From contig JAITNI010000196.1 of the NCBI GenBank assembly GCA_031290535.1, forward strand, positions 1-6,982: 6,982 nt of DNA, written 5' to 3'. This document shows positions 1 through 6,272 of this stretch, in pieces. The position numbers were made by a program, and so were the translations under genes. The notes under the pieces are model-generated. The model was given only the letters and a program-made list of their open reading frames with translations. It had not been told where the DNA came from and ran no database searches. The stretch is from Zoogloeaceae bacterium. GTDB lineage: Bacteria; Pseudomonadota; Gammaproteobacteria; Burkholderiales; Rhodocyclaceae. Every line of letters starts with the position of its first letter. Position 1 is the stretch's first letter.

Positions 1-2
1 GG

Positions 3-290
3 GCGCTGGTGTTGGCGGAACTCTCCCCGGAACGGCTAAGCGCCATTCTCAAACGGGGCTATGAACTTGGCCAGTCCAGAGTCATTTGCGGCGTACACTG
101 GCAAAGCGACGTTGATTCCGCCCGCCTTGCCGCTTCTGCCGCCGTGGTGCAGATGCACAACACCGCCGAATTTCTGGGTCTGCTGGAAAAGGCCAGGGCA
201 GAAATTCAGGATTTGCGGAAATTTCCGCGTCCGGGAAAGCGTCTTCACATGAGATTCCCCCCTGACAAGAGGCGATTTGGAGGAGGTTAG
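3..290 (+). CDS. Class A-type acid phosphatase (PAP2 superfamily), C-terminal part
   Basis: This is the 3' end of a gene that begins before the window; about 95 codons are visible, ending in TAG at 288-290. The stretch [16 protein letters not shown] contains the motif SR-x5-H-x3-D, the third catalytic signature of the PAP2/nonspecific acid phosphatase superfamily, with the conserved His and Asp present. Wording this close to VICG-HWQSDVD is typical of class A bacterial nonspecific acid phosphatases. These are secreted or periplasmic enzymes that release inorganic phosphate from many organic monoesters. The first two signatures and any signal peptide lie outside the window. After the helical segment [12 protein letters not shown], where such proteins usually end, there is a basic tail of about 24 residues ending in GGG that I do not recognise. 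It may be a species-specific extension or the result of a lost stop codon. Family assignment is firm; substrate is unknown. Confidence 0.85.
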   Translation, partial: ALVLAELSPERLSAILKRGYELGQSRVICGVHWQSDVDSARLAASAAVVQMHNTAEFLGLLEKARAEIQDLRKFPRPGKRLHMRFPPDKRRFGGG

Positions 291-328
291 GGTTTGTAGC
301 GCCTGAACCGTCGCAGGCACAAAAACGA

Positions 329-350
329 TGAGGAAGACGGCTTGTCCTCA
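329..350 (+). terminator. Weak hairpin, possible acid phosphatase terminator
   Basis: TGAGGA (329-334) pairs with TCCTCA (345-350). The inner AG/CT pairs (335-336 with 341-342) close a four-base loop, with two bases bulged on the right side. It lies about 40 bases after the phosphatase stop. The following sequence, AAATAGCTTT, is only a poor U tract, so this is a weak candidate. A smaller hairpin, GCCTG/CAGGC at 301-305 and 314-318, lies just before it. The rest of the 291-475 spacer holds no gene I can support; it carries an A8 run (403-410) and an A7 run (420-426). Confidence 0.25.
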
Positions 351-475
351 AAATAGCTTTCCGGTATTGAACCTTGATCTTCCCCACATCGCAGCATCCC
401 CCAAAAAAAACGGAGAGGTAAAAAAAGGTCATCATTCCAAAGCCGTAATTGTGGCGCAATATTTTTGCCCATCTC

Positions 476-506
476 TTCACCGTTGTTTCACCAGAATCAT
501 TATAAT
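476..506 (+). promoter_or_regulatory. rnpB promoter (sigma-70 type)
   Basis: A perfect -10 hexamer TATAAT lies at 501-506, and the RNase P RNA appears to begin 7 to 8 bases downstream, which is the normal distance. The -35 is weaker. TTCACC at 476-481 gives a 19-base spacer, and TCACCG or CACCGT one or two bases further give 18 or 17. An A/T-only stretch, AATATTTTT at about 459-467, falls near -54 to -46 and could serve as an UP element for the RNA polymerase alpha subunit. That would suit a stable RNA gene with a poor -35. The -10 is seen directly; the UP element is inference. Confidence 0.7.
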
Positions 507-513
507 TCGCGCC

Positions 514-911
514 GGGAGTGGGTCAGGCAGCCGCTGCCTGTTCAGAATTCTGTTCTGAGCGGGGGGAGGAAAGTCCGGGCTTCGCAGGGCAGGATGCTGG
601 CTAACGGCCAGGCGTTATAAGTCTGTAACAAGACCCAAGGCGACGGAAAGTGCAACAGAGAACAGACCGCCGATGGCTCCGCAAGGAGATCAGGCAAGGG
701 TGAAACGGTGGAGTAAGCGCCCACCGCAGGACTGGCAACAGGACTGGCATGGCAAACCCCATCCGAAGCAAGACCAAATAGGGAAGCACACGGCGTGGCC
801 CGCGCCGCTTCCGGGTAGGTCGCTTGAGCCGCGCAGCAATGCGCGGCCTAGAGGAATGGCTGCCAGAGGATGCAAATTCTCTACAGAACCCGGCTTATCG
901 ACCGACTCCCC
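514..911 (+). ncRNA. rnpB: RNase P RNA, bacterial type A
   Basis: This is the catalytic RNA of ribonuclease P, which together with the small protein RnpA removes 5' leaders from tRNA precursors. The universal conserved blocks are present in order. GGAGGAAAGTCCGGGC lies at 565-580, followed by AGGGCAGGATGCTGG-CTAACGGCCAG at 586-611 and GTGCAACAGAGAACAGACCGCCGATGG at 650-676. AAGGGTGAAACGGTG (696-710), GCAAGACCAAATAGGG (768-783) and GGGTAGGT-CGCTTGAGCC (813-830) follow. GGGTAGG is the L15 loop that contacts the CCA end of tRNA. The closing block ACAGAACCCGGCTTATCG lies at 883-900. P1 forms between 514-524 and 900-910 with one G-G mismatch (520 with 904). The length of about 400 bases suits type A. 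The ends are set by P1 and by the -10 at 501-506, so they may be off by a few bases. Confidence 0.97.
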
Positions 912-913
912 CT

Positions 914-954
914 GTTTCCCTCCGGGCGTTTTAACGACGCCTCCCTTGGGAAAC
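914..954 (+). terminator. Nested hairpin just after rnpB, possible 3' end signal
   Basis: GTTTCCC (914-920) and GGGAAAC (948-954) are exact reverse complements. Inside them GGCGT (925-929) pairs with ACGCC (937-941) around a 7-base loop. It starts three bases after the P1 helix of RNase P RNA, where a terminator or processing stem would be expected. No run of T follows, so it is not a canonical intrinsic terminator. It may instead protect or help trim the 3' end, or termination may occur further on in the palindrome at 957-1051. Confidence 0.35.
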
Positions 955-956
955 GC

Positions 957-1051
957 TGCACAAGGCCGTTCGCCCTGAGCTTGGTCGAAGGGTACTCCCC
1001 ATAAAAACGAGGGCTTCGACAGGCTCAGCCCGAACGGGTGGCGCTTGTGCA
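957..1051. repeat. REP-like palindromic repeat between rnpB and mraZ
   Basis: This is a long imperfect inverted repeat. From outside to inside, four arm pairs are visible: TGCACAAG (957-964) with CTTGTGCA (1044-1051), CCGTTCG (966-972) with CGAACGG (1031-1037), CTGAGC (975-980) with GCTCAG (1023-1028), and TCGAAG (985-990) with CTTCGA (1014-1019). The loop is about 23 bases. A symmetric C-C mismatch pair (973-974 against 1029-1030) interrupts the stem. From memory, the core CTTCGACAGGCTCAG-CCGAACGG is a dispersed repeat seen in many proteobacterial genomes, and its translation (FGLSLSKP, FDQAQGERP) turns up in many spurious protein records. Function is unknown. It could end transcription from either side or be a non-autonomous mobile element. 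The inverted repeat is certain; the family assignment is from recall. Confidence 0.75.
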
Positions 1052-1266
1052 GAGCCTCCCTGATTTCACCTCCTGAACCCTTCCCGCCCGCCGCGCCGCC
1101 ATGCCGCGTTTGTTTTTTTCGCCACACTCCTTATAAGTCACTTTCACTTTCTTTTTTTGAGCCTTGATTTTTAAGGAGAATCCTTCCCGCATTTAATGCC
1201 TGTTCGGCGCTAAGTCCTTGTCTTGACTAAAAAAATTGTTCATTTGGCCTTGCGTTAGCCTGCATT
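1052..1266. other. Non-coding leader region upstream of mraZ
   Basis: No protein gene is supported here, and frequent stops leave only very short reading frames. The left part (about 1080-1108) is C-rich. After that come T-rich tracts (T7 at 1113-1119 and 1152-1158) and an A7 run at 1229-1235. A good -35-like TTGACT lies at 1223-1228, but I see no matching -10 at 16-18 bases. AAGGA/TCCTT at about 1173-1185 is a small palindrome around a ribosome-binding-like sequence with no open frame behind it. The region probably contains the promoter or promoters of the dcw operon. Confidence 0.5.
1110..1137 (+). promoter_or_regulatory. Candidate upstream promoter for the dcw operon
   Basis: TATAAG at 1132-1137 matches the -10 consensus at five of six bases. 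TTGTTT at 1110-1115 gives a 3/6 -35 with a 16-base spacer. It points toward mraZ with a leader of roughly 180 bases. A second candidate lies nearer the gene: TTGCGT at 1250-1255 and TAAAGT at 1273-1278, with a 17-base spacer. That -10 would overlap the first GTGG box, which would fit repression by MraZ. Neither can be chosen from sequence alone. Confidence 0.25.
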
Positions 1267-1300
1267 GTGTTTTAAAGTGGCGAAATGTGGTGAAAAGTGG
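1267..1300 (+). promoter_or_regulatory. MraZ operator: GTGG boxes at 10-bp steps
   Basis: GTGG occurs at 1277-1280, 1287-1290 and 1297-1300, exactly one helical turn apart, so all three face the same side of the DNA. A degenerate box, GTGT, sits one further step upstream at 1267-1270. Arrays of TGGGN/GTGG-type direct repeats with 10-bp spacing just upstream of mraZ are the known binding site of the ring-shaped MraZ repressor, which shuts down its own operon. The last box ends 21 bases before the mraZ ATG. The array is seen directly; its use here is inferred from the family. Confidence 0.85.
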
Positions 1301-1321
1301 GTTAACCGGGGTTGTCGCAGA

Positions 1322-1780
1322 ATGTTTGAAGGCTCAGTTTCTTTGTCGCTTGATGCAAAAGGCAGGCTTGCCATTCCAGCCCGGCATCGGGAGGCGCTGG
1401 CCGTCACGGACGGCCCGCTGGTACTGACCGCGCATCCGCACGGCTGCCTGCTCTTGTACCCGCTTGCCACCTGGGAACCTATCCGCGACAAAATTCTGCA
1501 AGCCCCCAGTTTCAATCTCCACTCCCAAAGCCTGAAACGGCTCATGGTCGGCAGCCAGCAACGCATTGAGGCGCTGGATTCCGCCGGTCGCATTCTGGTG
1601 ACGCCCGAATTGCGCGAATACGCGCGGCTGGAAAAAACCGTCTGGATGAACGGCATGGGCAGCCATTTTGAAATCCTGAGCGATGAAGAATGGCAACGTC
1701 AAAAAGCGCTGGCGCGGCAGGCCGCCGAAGCGATGGCGAATGGCGTGCCGCCCCCGGGCTTTGAGGACATCGCCCTGTGA
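1322..1780 (+). CDS. mraZ: MraZ transcriptional regulator of the dcw cluster
   Basis: The protein has 152 residues, the usual length for MraZ. It has two AbrB-like half domains, each with the family signature: [14 protein letters not shown] at about residues 11-24 and [14 protein letters not shown] at about 86-99. MraZ forms a multimeric ring that binds direct repeats upstream of its own gene and represses division and cell wall genes; the boxes at 1277-1300 fit this. I chose the ATG at 1322 because [15 protein letters not shown] lines up with the normal family N-terminus. A TTG-initiated frame from 1265 would add 19 residues unlike the family and would run through the operator. The ribosome-binding site is poor (GGGG at 1308-1311, 10 bases before ATG), so translation may be weak. 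This is the first gene of the operon, and its stop overlaps the rsmH start by four bases. Confidence 0.96.
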   Translation: MFEGSVSLSLDAKGRLAIPARHREALAVTDGPLVLTAHPHGCLLLYPLATWEPIRDKILQAPSFNLHSQSLKRLMVGSQQRIEALDSAGRILVTPELREYARLEKTVWMNGMGSHFEILSDEEWQRQKALARQAAEAMANGVPPPGFEDIAL

Positions 1781-2736
1781 ATGCCCCCATGAAGACTCAG
1801 GGCATCCACATCACCGTACTGTTGCACGAAGCCGTTGAGGCGCTTGCCATCCAGCCCGAAGGCGTTTATCTGGACGCCACCTTCGGGCGCGGCGGACACA
1901 GTCGGGCGATTCTTTCCCGGCTGGGGTCGCAGGGCCGATTGCTGGCGTTTGACCGCGACCCGGAGGCGATTGCTGCCGGACGCGCTTTGGAAGACCCGCG
2001 TTTTTCGCTCGCGCATCAGCCCTTTGCGGCGCTGGCGGAAGGCGTGGCAGAGGCAGGCTATGACGCGACGAACGCGACGGGCGTTCTGGATGGCGTGTTG
2101 TTTGATCTGGGGGTGTCCAGCCCGCAACTGGACGAGGGGCGGCGGGGATTCAGCTTTCGCGCGGACGCGCCGCTGGATATGCGGATGGATACCACCACGG
2201 GCGAGACGGCGGCAGCCTGGCTCGCGTCTGCGGAAATCAGGGATATTACGGAGGTCATCAGAAATTATGGCGAAGAACGGTTTGCTTTCCAGATTGCAAA
2301 GAAGATTGTGGCTGCTCGGGCCGAACGGCCTGTTGCAACCACCGGTGAATTCGCCGCGCTCGTGCGCGCGGCCGTGCGAACGCGGGAACCAGGGCAGGAT
2401 GCGGCGACACGCAGCTTTCAGGCTTTACGGATTCACGTCAATCAGGAACTTCACCAGATCGCGCTAGCCTTGCCGCAGGCGCGGGCGCTTTTGAAACCCG
2501 GCGGGCGGCTGGTGGTGATTGCCTTCCACTCCCTCGAAGACCGCATCGTCAAGCGGTTTTTGCGCGATGAGGCGCACCCGGCAGATTTGCTCCCCAGGGA
2601 TTTGCCCCTGCGCGCCGACCTGTTGCCGCCACCGCGTTTGCGGCTGCTTGGACGGGCGACCAAAGCCTCGGCGGCGGAAATCGCCGCCAATCCCCGCGCG
2701 CGCAGCGCCGTGATGCGCGTCGCCGAGAAGTTATGA
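1777..2736 (+). CDS. rsmH: 16S rRNA (cytosine-1402 N4) methyltransferase RsmH (MraW)
   Basis: RsmH uses S-adenosylmethionine to methylate N4 of C1402 in the 16S rRNA decoding centre. The protein has 319 residues, close to the 313 of E. coli. [13 protein letters not shown] at residues 11-23 is the family N-terminus. [14 protein letters not shown] (33-46) is the SAM-binding loop, followed by the acidic strand AFDRDPEAI (57-65). [20 protein letters not shown] (109-128), the segment [18 protein letters not shown] (208-225) and [20 protein letters not shown] (240-259) are all intact. The GTG at 1777 is favoured over the ATG at 1789: GAGGA at 1763-1767 lies 9 bases before the GTG but 21 before the ATG, and GTGA gives a 4-base overlap with the mraZ stop. 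The ATG would shorten the protein by four residues without touching any motif. Confidence 0.97.
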   Translation: MNAPMKTQGIHITVLLHEAVEALAIQPEGVYLDATFGRGGHSRAILSRLGSQGRLLAFDRDPEAIAAGRALEDPRFSLAHQPFAALAEGVAEAGYDATNATGVLDGVLFDLGVSSPQLDEGRRGFSFRADAPLDMRMDTTTGETAAAWLASAEIRDITEVIRNYGEERFAFQIAKKIVAARAERPVATTGEFAALVRAAVRTREPGQDAATRSFQALRIHVNQELHQIALALPQARALLKPGGRLVVIAFHSLEDRIVKRFLRDEAHPADLLPRDLPLRADLLPPPRLRLLGRATKASAAEIAANPRARSAVMRVAEKL

Positions 2737-3041
2737 TGTTGCGTGTAAACCTCATCCTGCTGGTGATTGCCGTTTGCTGCGCGCTGGGCAGCGTCACGGC
2801 GCAGCACAAGGCGAGAAAGCTCTTTCAGGCGCTGGAAGCGGAGCAGGATCGGGCGCGGCAACTGGAAGTGGAATATGACCAGTTGCAACTGGACTTGTCC
2901 ACCTGGGCCGCGCATCCGCGCATCGAAAAAATCGCCCGCGAACGCCTCAAAATGATGCCGCCCGCGCTGGCGGATTATCCGGCGCGTCCGGCGGCGGTCG
3001 CCGTCGCGGCAAACACGCTGGCCGTTGAGGGAGGGCGCTGA
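2733..3041 (+). CDS. ftsL: Cell division protein FtsL
   Basis: This is a small bitopic inner-membrane protein of 102 residues. It has a very short cytoplasmic N-terminus, one hydrophobic segment at about residues 4-23 ([20 protein letters not shown]) and then a periplasmic coiled coil at about 27-72 rich in Lys, Arg, Glu and Gln. AQHKARKLF just after the membrane and [14 protein letters not shown] near the end match FtsL of betaproteobacteria, whose FtsL is shorter than that of E. coli (121 residues). FtsL pairs with FtsB and FtsQ and activates the septal FtsW-FtsI peptidoglycan synthase. It sits at its usual place between rsmH and ftsI. ATG at 2733 overlaps the rsmH stop in an ATGA; the next codon is also ATG (2736) and could be the true start. 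The ribosome-binding site is weak, which suggests coupling to rsmH translation. Confidence 0.93.
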   Translation: MMLRVNLILLVIAVCCALGSVTAQHKARKLFQALEAEQDRARQLEVEYDQLQLDLSTWAAHPRIEKIARERLKMMPPALADYPARPAAVAVAANTLAVEGGR

Positions 3042-3042
3042 T

Positions 3043-4788
3043 ATGGCCATTCGTCACCGGGGCGCGAAGCCGCATCGCTTTGCCGAAAATCCCCTGCTGC
3101 GTCTGGCGTTGCCCGTCTGGCGCGCCAAGTTTGTGGGGGTGGGTCTGCTGGCGCTGTTTGTACTTCTCATGGGCAAGGCGTTTTATTTGCAGGTCATCAA
3201 TAACGAATTTTTGCTGGCCAAGGGCGATTCGCGCTATCGCCGCGATCTGGAAGTGCCCGCGTCACGGGGCAAGATTGCCGACCGCAATGGCGACCTGCTG
3301 GCCAGCAGCACGCCCGCCAAATCCATCTGGGCCATTCCGGGCGATGCCCGTCTGGAACCCTTGCAGGCCGAGGCGCTCGCCAAACTTCTGGGGCAGGACG
3401 TCAAGGCGCTGGAGCGCAAGCTGGCGGCGACGGGCAATTTTGTGTATCTGCAACGGCAGGTTGCGCCGGAGGTTGCGGCGCAGATTGCCGCCCTGAAATT
3501 GCCGGGCATTCATCAGGATACGGAGTTTCGCCGCTCCTACCCCGCCGGGGAAGTTTCCGCGCATCTGGTGGGTTTTACCGGCGTCGACAACAAGGGGCTG
3601 GAAGGCGTGGAACTGGCGTTTCAGTCCGCCCTGATGGGCACCTCCGGCCATCGCAGCGTCATCCGCGACCGGCGCGGGCAGATTGTTGAGGAAATCGGCA
3701 ACATGCGTCCGCCGCAAAATGGCGAGGATATTCGTCTGGCGCTGGATTCCCGCCTGCAATTCCTCGTCTTTTCCGCCATTCGGGAGGCGGCGCTGGAGCA
3801 TCGCGCCAAGGCGGCGAGCGCCGTGGTGATCGACGTCAAGAGCGGCGAAATTCTGGCGCTGGCCAACTGGCCCTCCTACGACCCCAACAAGCGCGCCGGC
3901 CTTTCGGGCGCGGCGCTGAGAAACCGCGCCGTCACCGACAGCTTTGAGCCGGGTTCCACCTTGAAACCCTTTCCGGTGGCGCTGGCGCTTGAAAAAGGCA
4001 AATTCCGTTTTGATAGCCCCATCAATTGCGCGCCGGGGAAACTCACCATCGGCAACGCCACCATTTCCGACGCGCACGCCTATGGGGAACTTTCCGTCGC
4101 GCAGGTAATCCAGAAATCTTCCAATGTTGGCGTGGCAAAAATCGCGTCCACCTTCGCGCCCAGAGAAATGTGGGAAATGTACGACGCGCTGGGCTTTGGC
4201 ACGTCGCCCGCGCTCGGCTTTCCCGGCGAAGTGGGCGGACGACTGCGTCCCTGGAAAAACTGGCGGCCCATCGAGCAGGCCACCATGTCCTACGGCCACG
4301 GCATTTCTGTCAGCCTCATCCAGTTGGCGCACGCCTACACGGTGTTTGCCCGCGACGGCGATCTGATTCCGCTCTCGCTCACGCAACTTGCCGAGGAACA
4401 GGTGCCGCCGCGCGGCGTACAGGTGTTTTCGCCCCAGACCGTCGGCGAAATTCGCGCCATGCTGGAAATGGTGGTCAATCCCGGCGGCACGGCCACGCGG
4501 GCGCAGACGCCCGGTTATCGCGTCGGCGGCAAGACCGGCACCGCCTATAAACTGGAAGGTGGCGTGTATACCAAAAAATACGTGGCGACCTTTGTCGGCA
4601 TCGCGCCGATGTCCGCGCCGCGTTTTGTGATTGCCGTGATGGTCGACGAACCTTCGGCGGGTCAGCACTTTGGCGGCGCGGTGGCCGCGCCGGTGTTTTC
4701 AAAAATCGCGGCGGGCGTTTTACGCTCGCAGGGCATTCCCTATGACGTCAATGTGCAGGTTGCCAGCGGACAGGGGGGGGCTTTATGA
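3043..4788 (+). CDS. ftsI: Septal peptidoglycan transpeptidase FtsI (PBP3)
   Basis: FtsI is the class B penicillin-binding protein that cross-links new septal peptidoglycan and partners with FtsW. The product has 581 residues (E. coli 588). It has a short basic cytoplasmic N-terminus and a single membrane anchor at about residues 30-47. The periplasmic pedestal follows, with RGKIADRNGDLLA at 75-87 and RRSYPAGEVSAHLVGFTGVD at 163-182, then the transpeptidase domain from about 225. All three active-site motifs are present: S305-T-L-K308 with the acylated serine, S359-S-N361 and K497-T-G-T500. The ATG at 3043 has a strong ribosome-binding site (GGAGG, 3030-3034, 8 bases upstream) and lies one base after the ftsL stop. 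An in-frame GTG at 3025 would add six residues and bury that site. The gene ends with an eight-G run (4773-4780) just before its stop, and the stop overlaps murE by four bases. Confidence 0.97.
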   Translation: MAIRHRGAKPHRFAENPLLRLALPVWRAKFVGVGLLALFVLLMGKAFYLQVINNEFLLAKGDSRYRRDLEVPASRGKIADRNGDLLASSTPAKSIWAIPGDARLEPLQAEALAKLLGQDVKALERKLAATGNFVYLQRQVAPEVAAQIAALKLPGIHQDTEFRRSYPAGEVSAHLVGFTGVDNKGLEGVELAFQSALMGTSGHRSVIRDRRGQIVEEIGNMRPPQNGEDIRLALDSRLQFLVFSAIREAALEHRAKAASAVVIDVKSGEILALANWPSYDPNKRAGLSGAALRNRAVTDSFEPGSTLKPFPVALALEKGKFRFDSPINCAPGKLTIGNATISDAHAYGELSVAQVIQKSSNVGVAKIASTFAPREMWEMYDALGFGTSPALGFPGEVGGRLRPWKNWRPIEQATMSYGHGISVSLIQLAHAYTVFARDGDLIPLSLTQLAEEQVPPRGVQVFSPQTVGEIRAMLEMVVNPGGTATRAQTPGYRVGGKTGTAYKLEGGVYTKKYVATFVGIAPMSAPRFVIAVMVDEPSAGQHFGGAVAAPVFSKIAAGVLRSQGIPYDVNVQVASGQGGAL

Positions 4789-6272
4789 CAACGGCAATAA
4801 AAACCCTCCTGCGGCAACTGGCGATCCCCTTGTCGGGCGCGACGGATGACAGCCGTCAGGCGCGTCCCGGCGACCTGTTTCTGGCCTATGCGGACGCAAT
4901 CGCCGACCGGCGGCGCTACATCCCGGACGCGCTGGCAAAAGGCGCGGCGGCGGTGTTTTGGCAGGCGGGGGGGGATTTTGTCTGGTCTCCCGACTGGCAG
5001 GTTCCCAACCTCTGCGTGGACAATCTGCGCGCCCTGGCCGGGCCGCTGGCGCATGAACTGGCCGGACGCCCCAGCGAACAACTGGCGCTGCTGGCGATTA
5101 CCGGCACGAATGGCAAGACCACCATCAGCCAGTGGCTCGCGCAGGCGCATCCCGAACCCTGCGCCGCCATCGGCACCCTGGGCGCAGGGTTTGCGGGCGC
5201 GATGATTCCGACTGGATTTACCACGCCGGAGGCGCCCGCGCTGGTTCGGCTGCTGGCGGACGAACTGGCGCAGGGCGCGCGCGCCTGCGCGCTGGAAGCC
5301 AGCTCCATCGGCATTGAAGAAGGCCGCCTGAACGGCCTGCGCGTCGATACGGCGATCTTCACCAATCTTACCCGCGACCATCTCGATTACCACGGCACAC
5401 AGGACGCCTACGCGGCGGCAAAGGAAAAACTGTTTTTATGGCCGCGCCTGCGGCTGGCGGTTCTCAATCTGGATGACCCGTTCGGGCTGCGGCTGGCGCG
5501 CGCGAGCACCGCGCACAAGCTGATCGGCTATTCGCTCACTGGCAGCAACGCGCTTCCCGCTGTGCTGCGCGCCGAAAACCTGAACGTCACGGCCAGCGGA
5601 CAAGCCTTTCAACTGGTGACGCCGAAAGGCCGCGTCTGGCTGGAAACGCCATTGCTGGGCGCGTACAACGTCGCCAACCTGCTGGCGGTGGCCGCCGTGC
5701 TGCAAGACCGGGGCATGACGCTGGCCGATCTCGCCGAACGGCTGGCCGCGCTCACCCCGCCTGCCGGACGCATGGAGCGCTACGGCGGCCAACAAGCGCC
5801 GCTGGCCGTCGTCGATTACGCCCACACGCCCGACGCGCTGGAAAACGCGTTGGCGGCGCTCGCCCCGGTCGCCCAGGCGCGGGGCGGCAAGCTGATTTGT
5901 GTCTTTGGCTGCGGCGGCGACCGCGACAAGGGCAAACGCCCGCTGATGGGCCGCGTGGCCGTGCATCAGGCGGACGAAGTCTGGCTCACCAGCGACAACC
6001 CGCGTAGTGAAGACCCCCTCGCCATTCTCGCCGACATTCGCGCCGGAATTGCCAGCAACGCAGCGGTGCGCGTCGAGGCCGACCGCGCCCTGTCCATCGC
6101 CGGGGCCATCGCCGAAGCCGACAGGGCGGATGTGCTGTTGATCGCGGGCAAGGGGCACGAACCGGTGCAGGAAATCGCCGGGGCGCGGCATCCCTTTCTG
6201 GATGCCGAACATATTGAACGCGCACTGGCGCGGCGGCTGCAAACGGAGGAAACCTCATGCGCTGGAACGTAA
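4785..6272 (+). CDS. murE: UDP-MurNAc-L-Ala-D-Glu:meso-diaminopimelate ligase MurE
   Basis: MurE is the cytoplasmic ATP-dependent ligase that adds the third residue of the peptidoglycan stem peptide. The product has 495 residues, the same as E. coli. The N-terminal UDP-binding domain carries DDSRQARPGDLF (21-32). The central ATPase domain has the P-loop GTNGKT (107-112), TTPEAP (146-151) and NLTRDHLDYHG (194-204). Lys213 in AYAAAKEKL is placed like the carbamylated lysine of Mur ligases. The C-terminal domain has DYAHTPDALENAL, GCGGDRDKGKRPLMG, D404-N-P-R407 and GKGHE (455-459). DNPR and GKGHE mark specificity for meso-diaminopimelate rather than lysine. SSIGIEEGR replaces the common SSHAL; I believe this is usual in betaproteobacteria. 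ATG at 4785 overlaps the ftsI stop in an ATGA, with the G8 run as its ribosome-binding site. A second G8 run lies at 4967-4974 (codons 61-64). Confidence 0.97.
   Translation: MTTAIKTLLRQLAIPLSGATDDSRQARPGDLFLAYADAIADRRRYIPDALAKGAAAVFWQAGGDFVWSPDWQVPNLCVDNLRALAGPLAHELAGRPSEQLALLAITGTNGKTTISQWLAQAHPEPCAAIGTLGAGFAGAMIPTGFTTPEAPALVRLLADELAQGARACALEASSIGIEEGRLNGLRVDTAIFTNLTRDHLDYHGTQDAYAAAKEKLFLWPRLRLAVLNLDDPFGLRLARASTAHKLIGYSLTGSNALPAVLRAENLNVTASGQAFQLVTPKGRVWLETPLLGAYNVANLLAVAAVLQDRGMTLADLAERLAALTPPAGRMERYGGQQAPLAVVDYAHTPDALENALAALAPVAQARGGKLICVFGCGGDRDKGKRPLMGRVAVHQADEVWLTSDNPRSEDPLAILADIRAGIASNAAVRVEADRALSIAGAIAEADRADVLLIAGKGHEPVQEIAGARHPFLDAEHIERALARRLQTEETSCAGT

Noticed and set aside
403..426. 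A8 and A7 tracts as phased bent DNA
   Set aside because: Their centres are about 16.5 bases apart, which is one and a half turns and out of phase for curvature.
328..558. 76-residue open frame on the + strand in the phosphatase-rnpB spacer
   Set aside because: It crosses the rnpB promoter and enters the RNA gene. Its composition is unlike a conserved protein.
673..978. 101-residue open frame on the + strand inside rnpB
   Set aside because: It lies within the conserved structural RNA and the repeat; the coding potential is accidental.
690..1127. 145-residue open frame on the minus strand with HPFGLSLSKP and FDQAQGERP
   Set aside because: It runs antisense through RNase P RNA and the palindromic repeat. 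Those peptide strings are what that dispersed repeat gives when translated, so this is not a real protein.
1173..1215. Small leader peptide after AAGGAG, ATG at about 1198
   Set aside because: The frame closes after five codons and the ribosome-binding-like site is too far away; there is no sign of an attenuator.
1265..1321. Upstream TTG start that would lengthen MraZ by 19 residues
   Set aside because: The extra residues do not fit the family and would be encoded by the GTGG operator array; [15 protein letters not shown] from 1322 is the usual N-terminus.
3025..3042. In-frame GTG start for FtsI six codons upstream
   Set aside because: It would overlap ftsL and include the GGAGG ribosome-binding site that is well placed for the ATG at 3043.
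3262..4668. 468-residue open frame on the minus strand opposite ftsI
   Set aside because: ftsI on the + strand has all catalytic motifs. The antisense frame is a shadow of GC-rich codon use, rich in Arg, Gly and His and without recognisable motifs.
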